The notes under the pieces are model-generated. The model was given only the letters and a program-made list of their open reading frames with translations, ran no database searches and was not told where the DNA came from. Position numbers and translations under genes: made by a program. This document shows positions 50,324 to 59,390 of a stretch of 64,000 nucleotides of DNA, piece by piece. Location: the NCBI GenBank assembly GCA_949284415.1, contig CASDVM010000029.1, positions 1 through 64,000 of the forward strand, read 5' to 3'. The DNA comes from an uncultured bacterium (GTDB lineage Bacteria; Cyanobacteriota; Vampirovibrionia; Gastranaerophilales; Gastranaerophilaceae). The stretch's first letter is position 1; every line of letters begins with the position of its first letter.

Positions 50324-50375
50324 CTTAATTCACCTAATATATTTATAACTTAATTGATAAGTAAAGTCAAATTTG

Positions 50376-51131
50376 TTATTTTTGTGTTTTATGATTTACT
50401 CCGTATCCAAACATTGCAAAGTCATATTTAACAGGGTCTTCAGGATCGAATTTTCGAAGATTTTCTGTAATTTCAAGAACTGATTTAAAATCATTAGCAT
50501 TACGTGTTAAAAGTCCCATTTCACGTGAAAGCCTTGCAACATGGGTATCAAGCGGTATTAAAAGTTCAGACGGCTTCATAAAATTCCAAAGCCCGAAATC
50601 TACAGGCCCCTTGCGTACCATCCAGCGAAGATACATACACATACGCTTCATGGCACTGCCCTTGCGTGCATCGGGTATCATAAACTTAAATCCCTGAGAG
50701 TCTTTATTTTTAGCTTGTGCATAAAAGAAATCCGTTACAGGTATAAACATATTATCTTCAATCGGATTTTGGTAACCGTATTTAAAAAGTTCTTCCAGGC
50801 CGCCGCTTTTGGAATATAAATTCCTGAGTATAGTAAAAATTTGAGCAAAATCATCAGGTTTTCCAAAACGGTAATTAAAATCTCCGAGAATTTCAGGTTC
50901 AAAATTCAGGATAAAATTCAAAGGTTCATTCTGTGCGATCTCAAATAGAGTGTCTAATTTTTTCAAAAAAACTTCGCGTCTGCCGTATGCCACAAGAGAG
51001 GCAATAAAACCTGCAATTTCAATATCTTTTTTTTCAGTAAATCTATTCGGAACGCGAACGGGATCGTCTTTTATAAAATCAATATTTTCATAAGTTTCAG
51101 CTAATTTGTCAATTTCGGTTTTTGTAATCAT
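50376..51131 (-). CDS. TIGR02757 (DUF2400) family protein
   Basis: A 251-residue helical protein of the TIGR02757 family, seen in many bacteria and of unknown biochemical role. Typical blocks: DPVRVPNRFTEKKDIEIAGFIASLVAYGRRE near the start, RKGSAMKRMCMYLRWMVRKGPVDFGLWN in the centre and LIPLDTHVARLSREMGLL near the end; the last resembles the helix-hairpin and aspartate layout of HhH base-excision glycosylases. It overlaps the tadA stop by 23 bp. Confidence 0.88.
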   Translation of the reverse strand: MITKTEIDKLAETYENIDFIKDDPVRVPNRFTEKKDIEIAGFIASLVAYGRREVFLKKLDTLFEIAQNEPLNFILNFEPEILGDFNYRFGKPDDFAQIFTILRNLYSKSGGLEELFKYGYQNPIEDNMFIPVTDFFYAQAKNKDSQGFKFMIPDARKGSAMKRMCMYLRWMVRKGPVDFGLWNFMKPSELLIPLDTHVARLSREMGLLTRNANDFKSVLEITENLRKFDPEDPVKYDFAMFGYGVNHKTQK

Positions 51132-51546
51132 TTCTCAGCTCCTTGAAATATTCCTTTAATATTTTATCACACTCTTCTTCCATAATTCCGCCATAAACTT
51201 TCATATTTGAATTCGCAAGTTTTCTCACATCAATAACGGAGCCTAAAGCGCCGTAGTTATGGTCATAAGATCCGAAATAAACAGTTTTTATCCGCGCGGA
51301 AACTATTGCCCATGCGCACATGGGACAGGGTTCTAAAGTAACATACATTTCACAGTCATCTAACCTCCAGCGTCCGAGCTTTTGTTCGGCTTCCCGTATC
51401 GCAAGAATTTCTGCGTGTGCTGTTACATCATGCAGCGTTTCTTTCTGGTTAAATGTCTCTGCTATAACCTCTCCGTCTTTAATTATCAACGCTCCGACAG
51501 GAATTTCTTCCTTTGCGTTGTTTGCTAATTTGATTGCACGTTTCAT
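51109..51546 (-). CDS. tadA: tRNA-specific adenosine deaminase TadA
   Basis: TadA converts the wobble adenosine of tRNA-Arg(ACG) to inosine. The protein has 145 residues with the cytidine/adenosine deaminase zinc site HAE (H44, catalytic E46) and PCPMC (C74, C77). The start abuts the histidine kinase stop, so it is transcribed with the two-component genes. The family also includes guanine deaminases, but the VTLEPCPMCAWAIV context favours TadA. Confidence 0.92.
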   Translation of the reverse strand: MKRAIKLANNAKEEIPVGALIIKDGEVIAETFNQKETLHDVTAHAEILAIREAEQKLGRWRLDDCEMYVTLEPCPMCAWAIVSARIKTVYFGSYDHNYGALGSVIDVRKLANSNMKVYGGIMEEECDKILKEYFKELRNDYKNRN

Positions 51547-53220
51547 TTATACATTCTCCGAAATTTTAGCAAGCTTGAATGTCAATTCAACACAAAAACC
51601 GCAATTTTCATCACTGTGCAGTATAATTTCTCCGTTCATTGCTTCTACCAGACCTTTTACTATAAATAATCCCAGGCCTGTTCCGCGTGTTGTTCTTGTT
51701 GTGTTGTCGTCAAGACGCATAAATTTTTCAAACAGCTTCTTTAGCTTTTTAGGGGGGATAACTTCGCAGTCGTTTTTTACAAAAATTTTAACGGTATCAT
51801 CTAAAACAGCGGTATCTACTATAATTTTAGAGTCTTCTGATGCGTATTTCACTGCATTTTCAAGCAAATTTACAAAAACCTGAAGCAGTCTGTCTTTATC
51901 TGCTTCTATAAGCGGAAAATCTTCTCCTATATTGAAGATTATTTCTTTGTTATCTTTATTTTTTATCAGAACTCGTGATTCTTCCAGAATTTCCGGAATC
52001 CATACCTGTTCGGTTTTAGTCCGCAGACGCATACCCTCGATATCAGGGATTGTCAATAAATCTTCTATCAAACGTTTCAAGCGTTCAGACTGTTCCTTTA
52101 TTATTCTTAAAGATTTTTGCTTTGTTTCTTCATCTATTTTTATATCCTGGCGCATCAATCGTGTTGTGTAGCCTTGAATGCTTGTCAAAGGTGTCCTCAG
52201 CTCATGGCTTACCGTATCAATAAGATTTGAACGGAATTCATTCAGCTGTTTAAGTTCAATGTTATTTTTCTTTAATTGAATATAGGATTTATGGATTTCA
52301 GTTGCCATACGGTTGAATTCGAACGCAAGAAATATAATTTCGTGAGGGGTGAAAGCGGTGGTCAAAAGTCTTATCTGGCGTTCGTAATTACCTTTTGAAA
52401 TGGCAATAATACCTTTAAACAACTGCCTTATATTGATATAAAGGTAATATGTGTACAATCCGACAACAAAAATGATTGTAAATGTTGCAAATAAAAAGGA
52501 TAGAATAATTTTTAAACTGTTATTTGTAATAGCTTTTTTAGTAACTTTTTCTGTTGTGTTTACAATTATCGTAATTTCAGGGTCGACTTTTGAAACATAT
52601 ACAAGCGGCTGGTTTTTTACATCACCGAAAATTACGGGTTTGTCTTTTTTCAATTTTTCAGGCAGAAGAGAAATTGTTTTTTTATAAGCATCTTCCGTGT
52701 AATTGTGTTCTGCAATCAAATAACCGTCTTTAGTGAGAACGTAAATTTGTCTTTTTTCATCTGCCAGGGAACGGAATAATTCATCTTTAACGGCATCGAG
52801 TTTATAAGTCGCAACAATATATTGATTATCAGCTATTTTTAACGAAAAAGTAGCTTTTTTGTTAAGAGTATTCTGTTTATCAATTCGGGCTAACTGTTTT
52901 TCATCCGCTAATTCCAAATCTTCACAGTCCGGCAGAGTTTTGGCAATCGAATCAAGATAGGAATTTTTTAATTTTCGTGTTGGAAAATACTGCAGTGAAA
53001 AGACAGCCTGTTCAAGATTGCTTGTAACAGTTTTATTGAAAAAATCTATTTCATCCGATACCATATTCGCAATCAAAACGGCAGATTCTCTGAGCTGGTA
53101 TCTCATAGACTGCTGGTTAATATTGTTTATAATAAAACCGCTGATTGTCATCGGAACAACAACAGCAAAAATAAATACGATTGCAATTTGTTCAACAATT
53201 TTTAAATGTTTCCCGAACAT
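51547..53220 (-). CDS. Membrane sensor histidine kinase
   Basis: A 557-residue kinase: membrane helix (about 12-33), extracytoplasmic sensor of Cache-like size (35-230), second helix (about 236-262), HAMP (263-315), HisKA with H339 in DTVSHELRTPLTSIQGY, and HATPase with NLLENAVKYA (N box), a degenerate D/F region and TRGTGLGLFIVKGLVEA (G2 box). It phosphorylates the OmpR-type regulator whose gene ends 5 bp upstream. Its signal is unknown; position suggests control of the adjacent lipid cluster or tadA. Confidence 0.94.
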   Translation of the reverse strand: MFGKHLKIVEQIAIVFIFAVVVPMTISGFIINNINQQSMRYQLRESAVLIANMVSDEIDFFNKTVTSNLEQAVFSLQYFPTRKLKNSYLDSIAKTLPDCEDLELADEKQLARIDKQNTLNKKATFSLKIADNQYIVATYKLDAVKDELFRSLADEKRQIYVLTKDGYLIAEHNYTEDAYKKTISLLPEKLKKDKPVIFGDVKNQPLVYVSKVDPEITIIVNTTEKVTKKAITNNSLKIILSFLFATFTIIFVVGLYTYYLYINIRQLFKGIIAISKGNYERQIRLLTTAFTPHEIIFLAFEFNRMATEIHKSYIQLKKNNIELKQLNEFRSNLIDTVSHELRTPLTSIQGYTTRLMRQDIKIDEETKQKSLRIIKEQSERLKRLIEDLLTIPDIEGMRLRTKTEQVWIPEILEESRVLIKNKDNKEIIFNIGEDFPLIEADKDRLLQVFVNLLENAVKYASEDSKIIVDTAVLDDTVKIFVKNDCEVIPPKKLKKLFEKFMRLDDNTTRTTRGTGLGLFIVKGLVEAMNGEIILHSDENCGFCVELTFKLAKISENV

Positions 53221-53225
53221 AAGAC

Positions 53226-53990
53226 TTAACCTTCACCGAACGGTGTTAATTTATACCCTACATTTGTAACTGTATGCAGATATTTCGGTTTTTTCACCCA
53301 TTCTGACTGCTCCGGAGAAATTTTGGAAGTATTTGCTGCGGTTCTTTTTGTATCAGGCTCTATTTTATTTCTTAAACCGCCCACATGGACTCTGAGCATT
53401 CTCACATCTTCATCGCTGTCATAGCCCCATACCTCATCTAAAAGTGTCGCAAGTGTTACCGCGTTATTAAAATGCTGCATAAGACAGTATAAAATTTCAA
53501 ATTCAGTTGGTGTAAGCTTAACTTTTTTATTTACTATAACAGCCTCAAGAGTTTCAGGGAAAATCTCTATATCGCCGGCTTTCAAAACTTCATCGGAAAG
53601 TGCTGTTTTATCTTCAACAACCTGATTTCTTCTTAATAACACTCTTATTCTTAAAAGAACTTCCTGAATGTCAAAAGGTTTTACAAGATAATCATCAGCC
53701 CCGCAGTCAAAACCTTCCGTCTTATCATCAATAGTACCTTTAGCTGTGAGCATCAAAATAGGAATTGCAAGTTTTGCCTGACGAATATTTTTGCATACGT
53801 CAAATCCGTTCATTTTGGGCATCATAACATCAAGCAAAATCAAATCATACGTATTATTTAAGGCTTTATTAAGTCCTTCCATACCGTCTTTGGCGGTATC
53901 GACAAAATAACCGCTTGCCCTTACGTCAAATTCCAGAAGATCTCTGATTTCATCGTCATCATCAACTATCAATATACGTTTTTCGTTCAT
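53226..53990 (-). CDS. OmpR-family response regulator
   Basis: A 254-residue regulator: receiver domain with the acidic pocket (IVDDDDE), phospho-acceptor D54 (LILLDVMMPK), T in MLTAKG and K in VKPFD, then a winged-helix DNA-binding domain (KLTPTEFEILYCLMQH, DEDVRMLRVHVGGLRNKIE). A 20-residue insertion (AANTSKISPEQSEWVKKPK) sits in the wing. It is the first gene of the leftward series that continues through the histidine kinase, tadA and the lipid cluster. Confidence 0.94.
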   Translation of the reverse strand: MNEKRILIVDDDDEIRDLLEFDVRASGYFVDTAKDGMEGLNKALNNTYDLILLDVMMPKMNGFDVCKNIRQAKLAIPILMLTAKGTIDDKTEGFDCGADDYLVKPFDIQEVLLRIRVLLRRNQVVEDKTALSDEVLKAGDIEIFPETLEAVIVNKKVKLTPTEFEILYCLMQHFNNAVTLATLLDEVWGYDSDEDVRMLRVHVGGLRNKIEPDTKRTAANTSKISPEQSEWVKKPKYLHTVTNVGYKLTPFGEG

Positions 53991-54310
53991 GCAAAATCCT
54001 TATTTTTTCTACAATAACCCTTATTCATAATTCAATAAAAAAATTTTTTTTTCAATTAATTATAAAGAAATAAAAACTAAATCAGGGACAGAAAAACGCA
54101 AGGCAGACCTTGTTAAATGGAAGATACGAAGGTATGGCGATTAGAAGATAAGCTGTTTTAAAGTAAACAGCTTACGCTCCTATCTTAAATCTTCCAAATA
54201 AAAATAATAAATCACCATATTTCACTATTTAATACTTATACCTAAAGGGGATTATTTCCTATAAAAAAAGCCTTACAATTTAACTATAACATTTTGTGGA
54301 GTAACTTAAC
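53991..54310. other. Intergenic region with long imperfect hairpin
   Basis: 320 bp between divergent genes. GGAAGAT near 54120 pairs with ATCTTCC near 54191, and inside it TAAGCTGTTT (54151-54160) pairs with AAACAGCTTA (54167-54176), giving a long imperfect hairpin of repeat character. The promoters of the response regulator (leftward) and of the gene at 54311 (rightward) should lie on either side. No gene is seen. Confidence 0.55.
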
Positions 54311-54619
54311 ATGTTAATGGGAAATGATTGCCATGATTGCAGCAAGTACAATCGCTTGGAAATGAAAAATGTGAATAAAGACATTCTCGGGTGGCTTGAA
54401 GATATTATAGAAGAAAACAACAGCCGTATCGAAAGAAAGGAATGGAAAAGTAAATATAACAGCTACGTTGTATATGACTACGAACCTTTCTGCACTGACG
54501 GATTTGAAATAAACCTTGTAATAACTTCATATAATCCTGCATATTTGAATTTCATAAAGTATTTGTATGATGAAAAAATAAGCACTATAGAATATTTAAA
54601 CAGCTGCATAGGCGTATAA
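54311..54619 (+). CDS. Unknown 102-residue protein
   Basis: A small acidic soluble protein with an early CHDCSKYNR cysteine pair, a helical WLEDIIEENNSRIERKEWKSKY segment and a mixed C-terminal half. No family was recognised. TGTGGAG stands before the ATG, and a strong terminator follows 3 bp after the stop, so it is a single-gene unit. Confidence 0.65.
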   Translation: MLMGNDCHDCSKYNRLEMKNVNKDILGWLEDIIEENNSRIERKEWKSKYNSYVVYDYEPFCTDGFEINLVITSYNPAYLNFIKYLYDEKISTIEYLNSCIGV

Positions 54620-54622
54620 AAC

Positions 54623-54658
54623 AACAAACAGACCGGATAAATTCCCGGTCTGTTTGTT
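54623..54658 (+). terminator. Strong terminator
   Basis: AACAAACAGACCGG / CCGGTCTGTTTGTT, a 14-bp stem directly after the stop of the preceding gene. Confidence 0.93.
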
Positions 54659-54690
54659 AATGTAAATAAAATACCATTTTTGAATGTTAT

Positions 54691-54716
54691 GTCATCCTGA
54701 ACTTGTTTCAGGATCT
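54691..54716. repeat. REP-like dispersed repeat copy 2
   Basis: GTCATCCTGAACTTGTTTCA followed by GGATCT. The core ATCCTGAACTTGTTTCAGGAT is a near-perfect palindrome that recurs in diverged form at 23123 and 63728. A second GAATGAC-like end lies at about 54741. Confidence 0.8.
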
Positions 54717-54787
54717 GATTGAGATTCTGAAATTAATTGAGAATGACAAAAATGTTTTTATTTATAAAATATTTCCGTTAAATTGTT

Positions 54788-55081
54788 CTATTCTTCACTT
54801 TGTTCAGCGTTTTCCTGTTCTTTTACGAAGCAATCTTTGCAATAGACTTCTTTTCCCGGAATAGGTTTAAACGGAACCTGTGTCTGGGCACCGCATTTTG
54901 AACAGACAGCTTCATACATTTTTCTGTGGCGTCTGTTGTTTTTTCTGCGAGTTTTTCTGCATTCCGGACATCTTTTCGGTTTGTTAACCAAACCCTTTTC
55001 TGCGTAAAATTCCTGTTCACCTGCAGTGAAGACGAATTCTGCGCCGCAATCTTCACATACAAGTTTTTCATCTTGGTACAT
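54788..55081 (-). CDS. Zinc-ribbon protein
   Basis: 97 residues with two zinc-ribbon units: CEDCGAEFVFTAGEQEFY...CPECRKTRR and CSKCGAQTQVPFKP...VYCKDCF, so eight cysteines in four C-x2-C pairs, separated by a basic RRKNNRRHRK stretch. This double module is common as a small probable nucleic-acid-binding protein in anaerobes. The function is unknown. A ribosome site AGGAGAAA precedes the ATG. Confidence 0.88.
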   Translation of the reverse strand: MYQDEKLVCEDCGAEFVFTAGEQEFYAEKGLVNKPKRCPECRKTRRKNNRRHRKMYEAVCSKCGAQTQVPFKPIPGKEVYCKDCFVKEQENAEQSEE

Positions 55082-55260
55082 TTTTCTTCTCCTGATTTAA
55101 AGTGGTACTTTAAAGAAACCTTTTGCAAAATTCCTTTAATTCATATAATTATACACTATTTTTGAAATTATGCAAGCATGAGCCATTTTTAGACAAAAGC
55201 TGTTTTCAATTTGCAATAGTCTTGATATAATTGTATAATCAAAACAAAAAGGAGTTATTA

Positions 55261-55944
55261 ATGAGAGAATTCGGAATTTTGGATAAACTCGGGCTTAAAT
55301 ACAATACGGATAAAGCATCTAAATACAACAGACGTGATAATATTGTTGCGGGGCATGATTATTTAAGGCATTATGAAATTTTCTTATCCGCATTGCGCGA
55401 TGAAAAATTTACACTTGTGGAACTCGGATGTTATACGGGAGCTTCATTAAAAATGTGGAAGGAATATTTCCCTTATGCACATATAATTGGCGTAGATTTA
55501 AACGAAAAGTTATCTTCTCTTGAGGAAGACAGAATTTCTTTTATATGCTCGGATGCCGTTGCCAATACTCTTCCGGCGAAGCTTACATCATTTAACGAAG
55601 ATATTATGTGTATTATTGATGATTGTTCGCATGCATGGGGGGATCAAAGACGATCTTTTGAAATGTTATTTCCGCTTCTTAAATCCGGCGGTTATTATAT
55701 TATAGAAGATTTGGAATGCGGAGCTTCAGGCGCCTATCCCGCTTATCCGCCAAAAGTTCTTGATGCACAGGTATTCTGGGATTACGCAATGGATAGAATG
55801 AAAATTTTAAGGGTATCTGAAAAACGAAATCCTATAAATTTCAGACCATTTTTTTCACAGCTTCCGGAACATATTCAAAAAATTGAAAAGTCCATAGATA
55901 TGGCATTTATTGTTCCCGGTTCAATTATATTCAGGAAAAAATAA
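55261..55944 (+). CDS. TylF/macrocin-type SAM methyltransferase
   Basis: 227 residues from the ATG at 55261, chosen because AAAGGAG lies 7-8 bases before it; the frame extends 10 codons further. The SAM loop is LVELGCYTGASLKMWKEYFP and the metal/catalytic block IIDDCSHAWGDQRRSFEMLFPLLKSGGYYIIEDL, as in TylF-like and cephalosporin-hydroxylase-like enzymes that modify sugars. It is a single gene, convergent with the pseudopilin. Its substrate could be a surface glycan. Confidence 0.85.
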   Translation: MREFGILDKLGLKYNTDKASKYNRRDNIVAGHDYLRHYEIFLSALRDEKFTLVELGCYTGASLKMWKEYFPYAHIIGVDLNEKLSSLEEDRISFICSDAVANTLPAKLTSFNEDIMCIIDDCSHAWGDQRRSFEMLFPLLKSGGYYIIEDLECGASGAYPAYPPKVLDAQVFWDYAMDRMKILRVSEKRNPINFRPFFSQLPEHIQKIEKSIDMAFIVPGSIIFRKK

Positions 55945-55946
55945 CT

Positions 55947-56812
55947 TTATCTCAGAAAATCTTTCCAGTAGCTTTTGGAAGAATCTTCAGGGCTTATATC
56001 AGACAGTGCATAATAACTGCAAGAGTAAGCCAAACTCGATGTATATGAACATTGTGAAGATAGGTTGTCAAGCTTTTCCGTAGTTTGGCTAACCGTCCAT
56101 TTATAAGTAAAAGGGACAAGATTCCCGTCTGAAGTAAACGCAAAAACAAAAATATCATGTCCGAGGGAATTCGGCCTTTTACTTCCGTTAGTATCTATAC
56201 ATAATTTTGGATCTGCAAGACTTTTATCGGATGGCGCATCATCCATTAAATAAAAGGCTCCATTCGGTGCTCTGTATACATTTGTAGCATCACAATAATA
56301 TCCAAGAATTGTTTTTTTATTAAGCGCCCTTGGTTCATAAACCAATCTAAAAAAATTTGTAATACTTTTTGAACCTTCTAATACTGAAGCCCCTTTTATC
56401 TGTGTCATTAACATATCCAATGCAGCTTGAGATTCATTATCCTTCGCATATTCATATATATTTATATCTTCCTTAGCCTTCAAAAGCATAACTGCCTGAG
56501 ATATCTCACTGTAAGATTTTTTAAACTGTGTATGCAGGACATTTTTCTGATAATTTGCGATAAATGACGGCATTGTCATAGCTGCAACAACACCGATTAT
56601 GCCAAGTGTTATTAAAATTTCTGCCAATGTAAATGCTCTCTTGTCAGGTTTGTTTAACAGAGCTGTTTGTTTATAACCTTCATAAAGCGGAAATGCAGAT
56701 TTATTATAATAAAAGAGATTAAATTGCTTTTTAAACCCAAATAACCGTAAAAATCTGGTTATATCTGCATCCTGTCGGGGGGGGGGCAGTTCAAAGCCTT
56801 ATTAATTCTCAT
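55947..56812 (-). CDS. Pseudopilin with poly-C switch in 5' coding part (frame interrupted)
   Basis: The body encodes RAFTLAEILITLGIIGVVAAMTMPSFIANYQK and a large head with PNSLGHDIFVFAF, a type IV pilin-like protein. The uninterrupted frame of the body has no ATG with a ribosome site near the pilin helix. Upstream, the ATG at 56812 follows GAAAGG at ideal distance and encodes MRINKALNC, then enters a run of ten C residues (56786-56777) and hits a stop (TAA) shortly after. With eleven (or eight) C residues this start would read in frame through a leader of about 60 residues into the pilin. As written the gene is off. A sequencing error in the run is the alternative. Confidence 0.75.
56777..56786 (-). 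repeat. Homopolymer G10/C10 tract in pilin gene
   Basis: Ten consecutive G residues on the plus strand in a genome of low G+C, located 26 bp into the coding part of the pilin gene. Runs of this type change length by slipped-strand mispairing and are the standard basis of phase variation. Confidence 0.85.
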
Positions 56813-56949
56813 AATCCAACCTTTCTTATCTTATATCCCTTACTATCATTATTGCCGATAAAGTAACATTTGTCAAGATTACAAGTTAGAGCCTTATTAG
56901 CGTAACTAAAATAGGCTGTTGTCTTAAGTTTATTTTTCGGATTAATCCG

Positions 56950-56986
56950 TATCAAAAATACTGAAACAATTTAAGTATTTTTGATA
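56950..56986. terminator. Perfect 12-bp hairpin between c-di-GMP and pilin genes
   Basis: TATCAAAAATAC / GTATTTTTGATA with a 13-base loop, 28 bp beyond the stop of the c-di-GMP enzyme. There is no clear T run, so it may terminate weakly or act as an operator in front of the pilin gene. Confidence 0.5.
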
Positions 56987-57013
56987 CTTGTAGTGTAAAG
57001 TTGATATAAGTCT

Positions 57014-58999
57014 TTAAATACTTGTAGATAGTGATGGTGCAATGCTGATGAATTGTCTTACAAGATCTGCATCCCAGAGTTTTCCTGCGCCTTCTTTTAA
57101 AATTTCGCAGGCTTTTTCAACGCTCATTCCTTTACGGTAAGGTCTGTCTGAAATCAGGGCATGGTAAGTATCGGCAACAGCAACAATCCTTGCGGCAAGC
57201 GGAATTTTATCGCCTTTCAAGTGTTCAGGATAACCGCTTCCGTCCAGATGTTCATGGTGGTATTTTACAATAGGAATTAAATCTCGCAGAGCTTCATTTG
57301 GTTTCAAAACTTTTTCGGCGCCTATGACAGGGTGTTGTTTCATAATTTCCCATTCATCATTTTCGAGTTTGCCGGGTTTTTTGAGAACATTTTCCGGAAT
57401 ACCGATTTTGCCGACATCATGCAAAAGTGCACCGAGCTTAATTCTCTGTACTTCATCCTCAGGCAGATTAATCGCACGTGCAAGAGCTTCGGAGTATCTT
57501 GAAACAGATGTCGAATGGCCTTTGGTATAAGGATCCTTCGCATCAATTGCACCCGCTAAAGAATTTGCAAGTTCCATAAGGTGATTTTGAGAAACAATTT
57601 GTTCATTATTGAATTTATGGACAAGTTCTTCTTCAAAATCAATACCGAGCTGTGCATGACGTTTTGCAACGACTTCCGCAAAAGAATTAAGTGCATCATT
57701 ATCCCAGAAATTGAAATCTGAAGAGCTTATAATTGCAGACATTCCTTCTTTGTAGCCTTTTGCCTGCGATATATACATTGCCTGTTCCGCGAGAATTAAA
57801 AGTTTTTCCTGATCGCGGCTGCATTCAGGGTATGTTGCAATCCCTACGGAAACCTTGACTGGACCGACATCGTCCACAAAACAGCAGGACAGACAATAAG
57901 TTATATATTCAGCCAGATATTTTGCATCAGGCGTATTGGTATCAGGAAGAATTATCGCAATCTCATCACCGCCGTAACGGCCTGCTTTATCGGTACTTCT
58001 TATATTCTGCTTAACCTTTTCTGCCAGAAGTTTTATTACTTCATCGCCTTTGGCATGTCCGAGTTCTCTGTTAATTTTTGAGATGTTATTAACATCCAGC
58101 ATTACAATAGAAAGATTTGATCCGTTATCCTCAGCTTTTTTAAGTTCGGCTTTCAAAACTTCCTGAAATCCTCTGTGTGTATATAGGCCTGTAAGTGTAT
58201 CTGTATTTGCATATTTGTTGGTCTGTTCCAGAAGCTCGACATTATCCATAAAAAGTGCGCAGTAATTCGCGATAAACGAAAACAGATCAATATGATTTTC
58301 AATGTCATCCTTCCCGATTACCATTACTCCTTTGCATCCGCTCACTGAATTTAGCGGAAGCATAAGCGCCGAGGAGTTTTGTAAATAAGGAATATTTAAA
58401 AATTTATTATCATTTTTTACAACAGGGGAAGTGCTTTTAAAACATTGAACAACCGGATTTGTGTCGTCAGACAGGAGAATTTTTGATGTATAAGTGCTTC
58501 CCATAGGGGTAAACAATTTTATATTTATGCATTTTGACTTTTCATGGAAAACTCCGAATGCCGTAAATACACTGTTTAAATTTTCCGTAAATAAATCATG
58601 AACAGCCGTAAAAAGATCATGTACGGCGGTTTTATTCGCAAATGCATCATTCAAACTGTGTACAAGCTCTGTGTAATCTATAACTCTGTGTGAGTTAACA
58701 GGGGATGTATTCATATAGCCTGCATACATTCTGTTAGCTGTTTTATTGGTATTAAAGTTATTTATTCTTGCAACTATACTTGATGTTTCGGCAGTTATAG
58801 GATTTGTAATTTCCCGTGTTTTTTTATCATTTGGTTTTAAGGCAGGTTTAATATCTGTTTTGTCGGGAGCAGCTTTTTTCAAAGCAGGTTTTCTAAGCTC
58901 ATTTAACTGTTTTGCCAGCGGATTGGAAACAGTTTTATGAGCTTTTTCAGGCTTTTGAGCCTTTGTTTCTTTTATCAGTTTTTCTTTATTTTCGTTCAA
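57014..58999 (-). CDS. GAF-GGDEF-HD-GYP c-di-GMP enzyme
   Basis: A 661-residue cytoplasmic protein: a basic, Lys/Pro/Ala-rich N-terminus (1-70), a GAF-like sensor (about 118-258), a diguanylate cyclase domain with the active site GGDEI (343-347) and a phosphodiesterase HD-GYP domain with HD at 527-528 and HHEHLDGSGYP at 581-591. Both catalytic sites look intact, so it may make and break c-di-GMP; one site may instead be regulatory. AVHDLFT is duplicated in tandem near residue 130. The downstream pilin gene makes control of surface behaviour plausible. Confidence 0.94.
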   Translation of the reverse strand: MNENKEKLIKETKAQKPEKAHKTVSNPLAKQLNELRKPALKKAAPDKTDIKPALKPNDKKTREITNPITAETSSIVARINNFNTNKTANRMYAGYMNTSPVNSHRVIDYTELVHSLNDAFANKTAVHDLFTAVHDLFTENLNSVFTAFGVFHEKSKCINIKLFTPMGSTYTSKILLSDDTNPVVQCFKSTSPVVKNDNKFLNIPYLQNSSALMLPLNSVSGCKGVMVIGKDDIENHIDLFSFIANYCALFMDNVELLEQTNKYANTDTLTGLYTHRGFQEVLKAELKKAEDNGSNLSIVMLDVNNISKINRELGHAKGDEVIKLLAEKVKQNIRSTDKAGRYGGDEIAIILPDTNTPDAKYLAEYITYCLSCCFVDDVGPVKVSVGIATYPECSRDQEKLLILAEQAMYISQAKGYKEGMSAIISSSDFNFWDNDALNSFAEVVAKRHAQLGIDFEEELVHKFNNEQIVSQNHLMELANSLAGAIDAKDPYTKGHSTSVSRYSEALARAINLPEDEVQRIKLGALLHDVGKIGIPENVLKKPGKLENDEWEIMKQHPVIGAEKVLKPNEALRDLIPIVKYHHEHLDGSGYPEHLKGDKIPLAARIVAVADTYHALISDRPYRKGMSVEKACEILKEGAGKLWDADLVRQFISIAPSLSTSI

Positions 59000-59390
59000 T
59001 ACTTACACCTACACACATTTTTTATAAAACTGCTGACAAAATATTTTTGCCTGATATGATGTTGAGTTTTACATTACTTAAACTATTTTATAATATTTTT
59101 CCGTAAAAGCAATACGCCGTTTATACGGCATAAGATGCTGTTTAAATAAACAGAACAATACAAGTTAATATAAAAACTATTTTACAAATCCTATTACATT
59201 TGTAGTATAACTCATTATTTTATATTTTACTACTGATTTGGGTTGAATTTTTACACAAATTAATGTTTATGATATAATAAATAAAAAATACACCCGTTTG
59301 CAGGAAGTTTTTCTTTTTGGAGTGCAAATAAATATTTGTGGGTTAAATTCGAAAAAGAAAAGGTTGCTTTTTAATTTATAAGGGAAATTT
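59000..59390. other. Intergenic region: hairpins, promoter and structured leader
   Basis: 391 bp. Hairpins lie at 59116-59129 (GCCGT/ACGGC) and 59138-59153 (CTGTTTA/TAAACAG). A good rightward promoter, TTTACA (59250-59255) and TATAAT (59273-59278) with 17 bp spacing, would start a leader of about 105 nt before the transporter ATG. In the leader GTTTGCA/TGCAAAT nests inside ACCC/GGGT. AAGGG precedes the ATG. No gene is seen. Confidence 0.55.
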
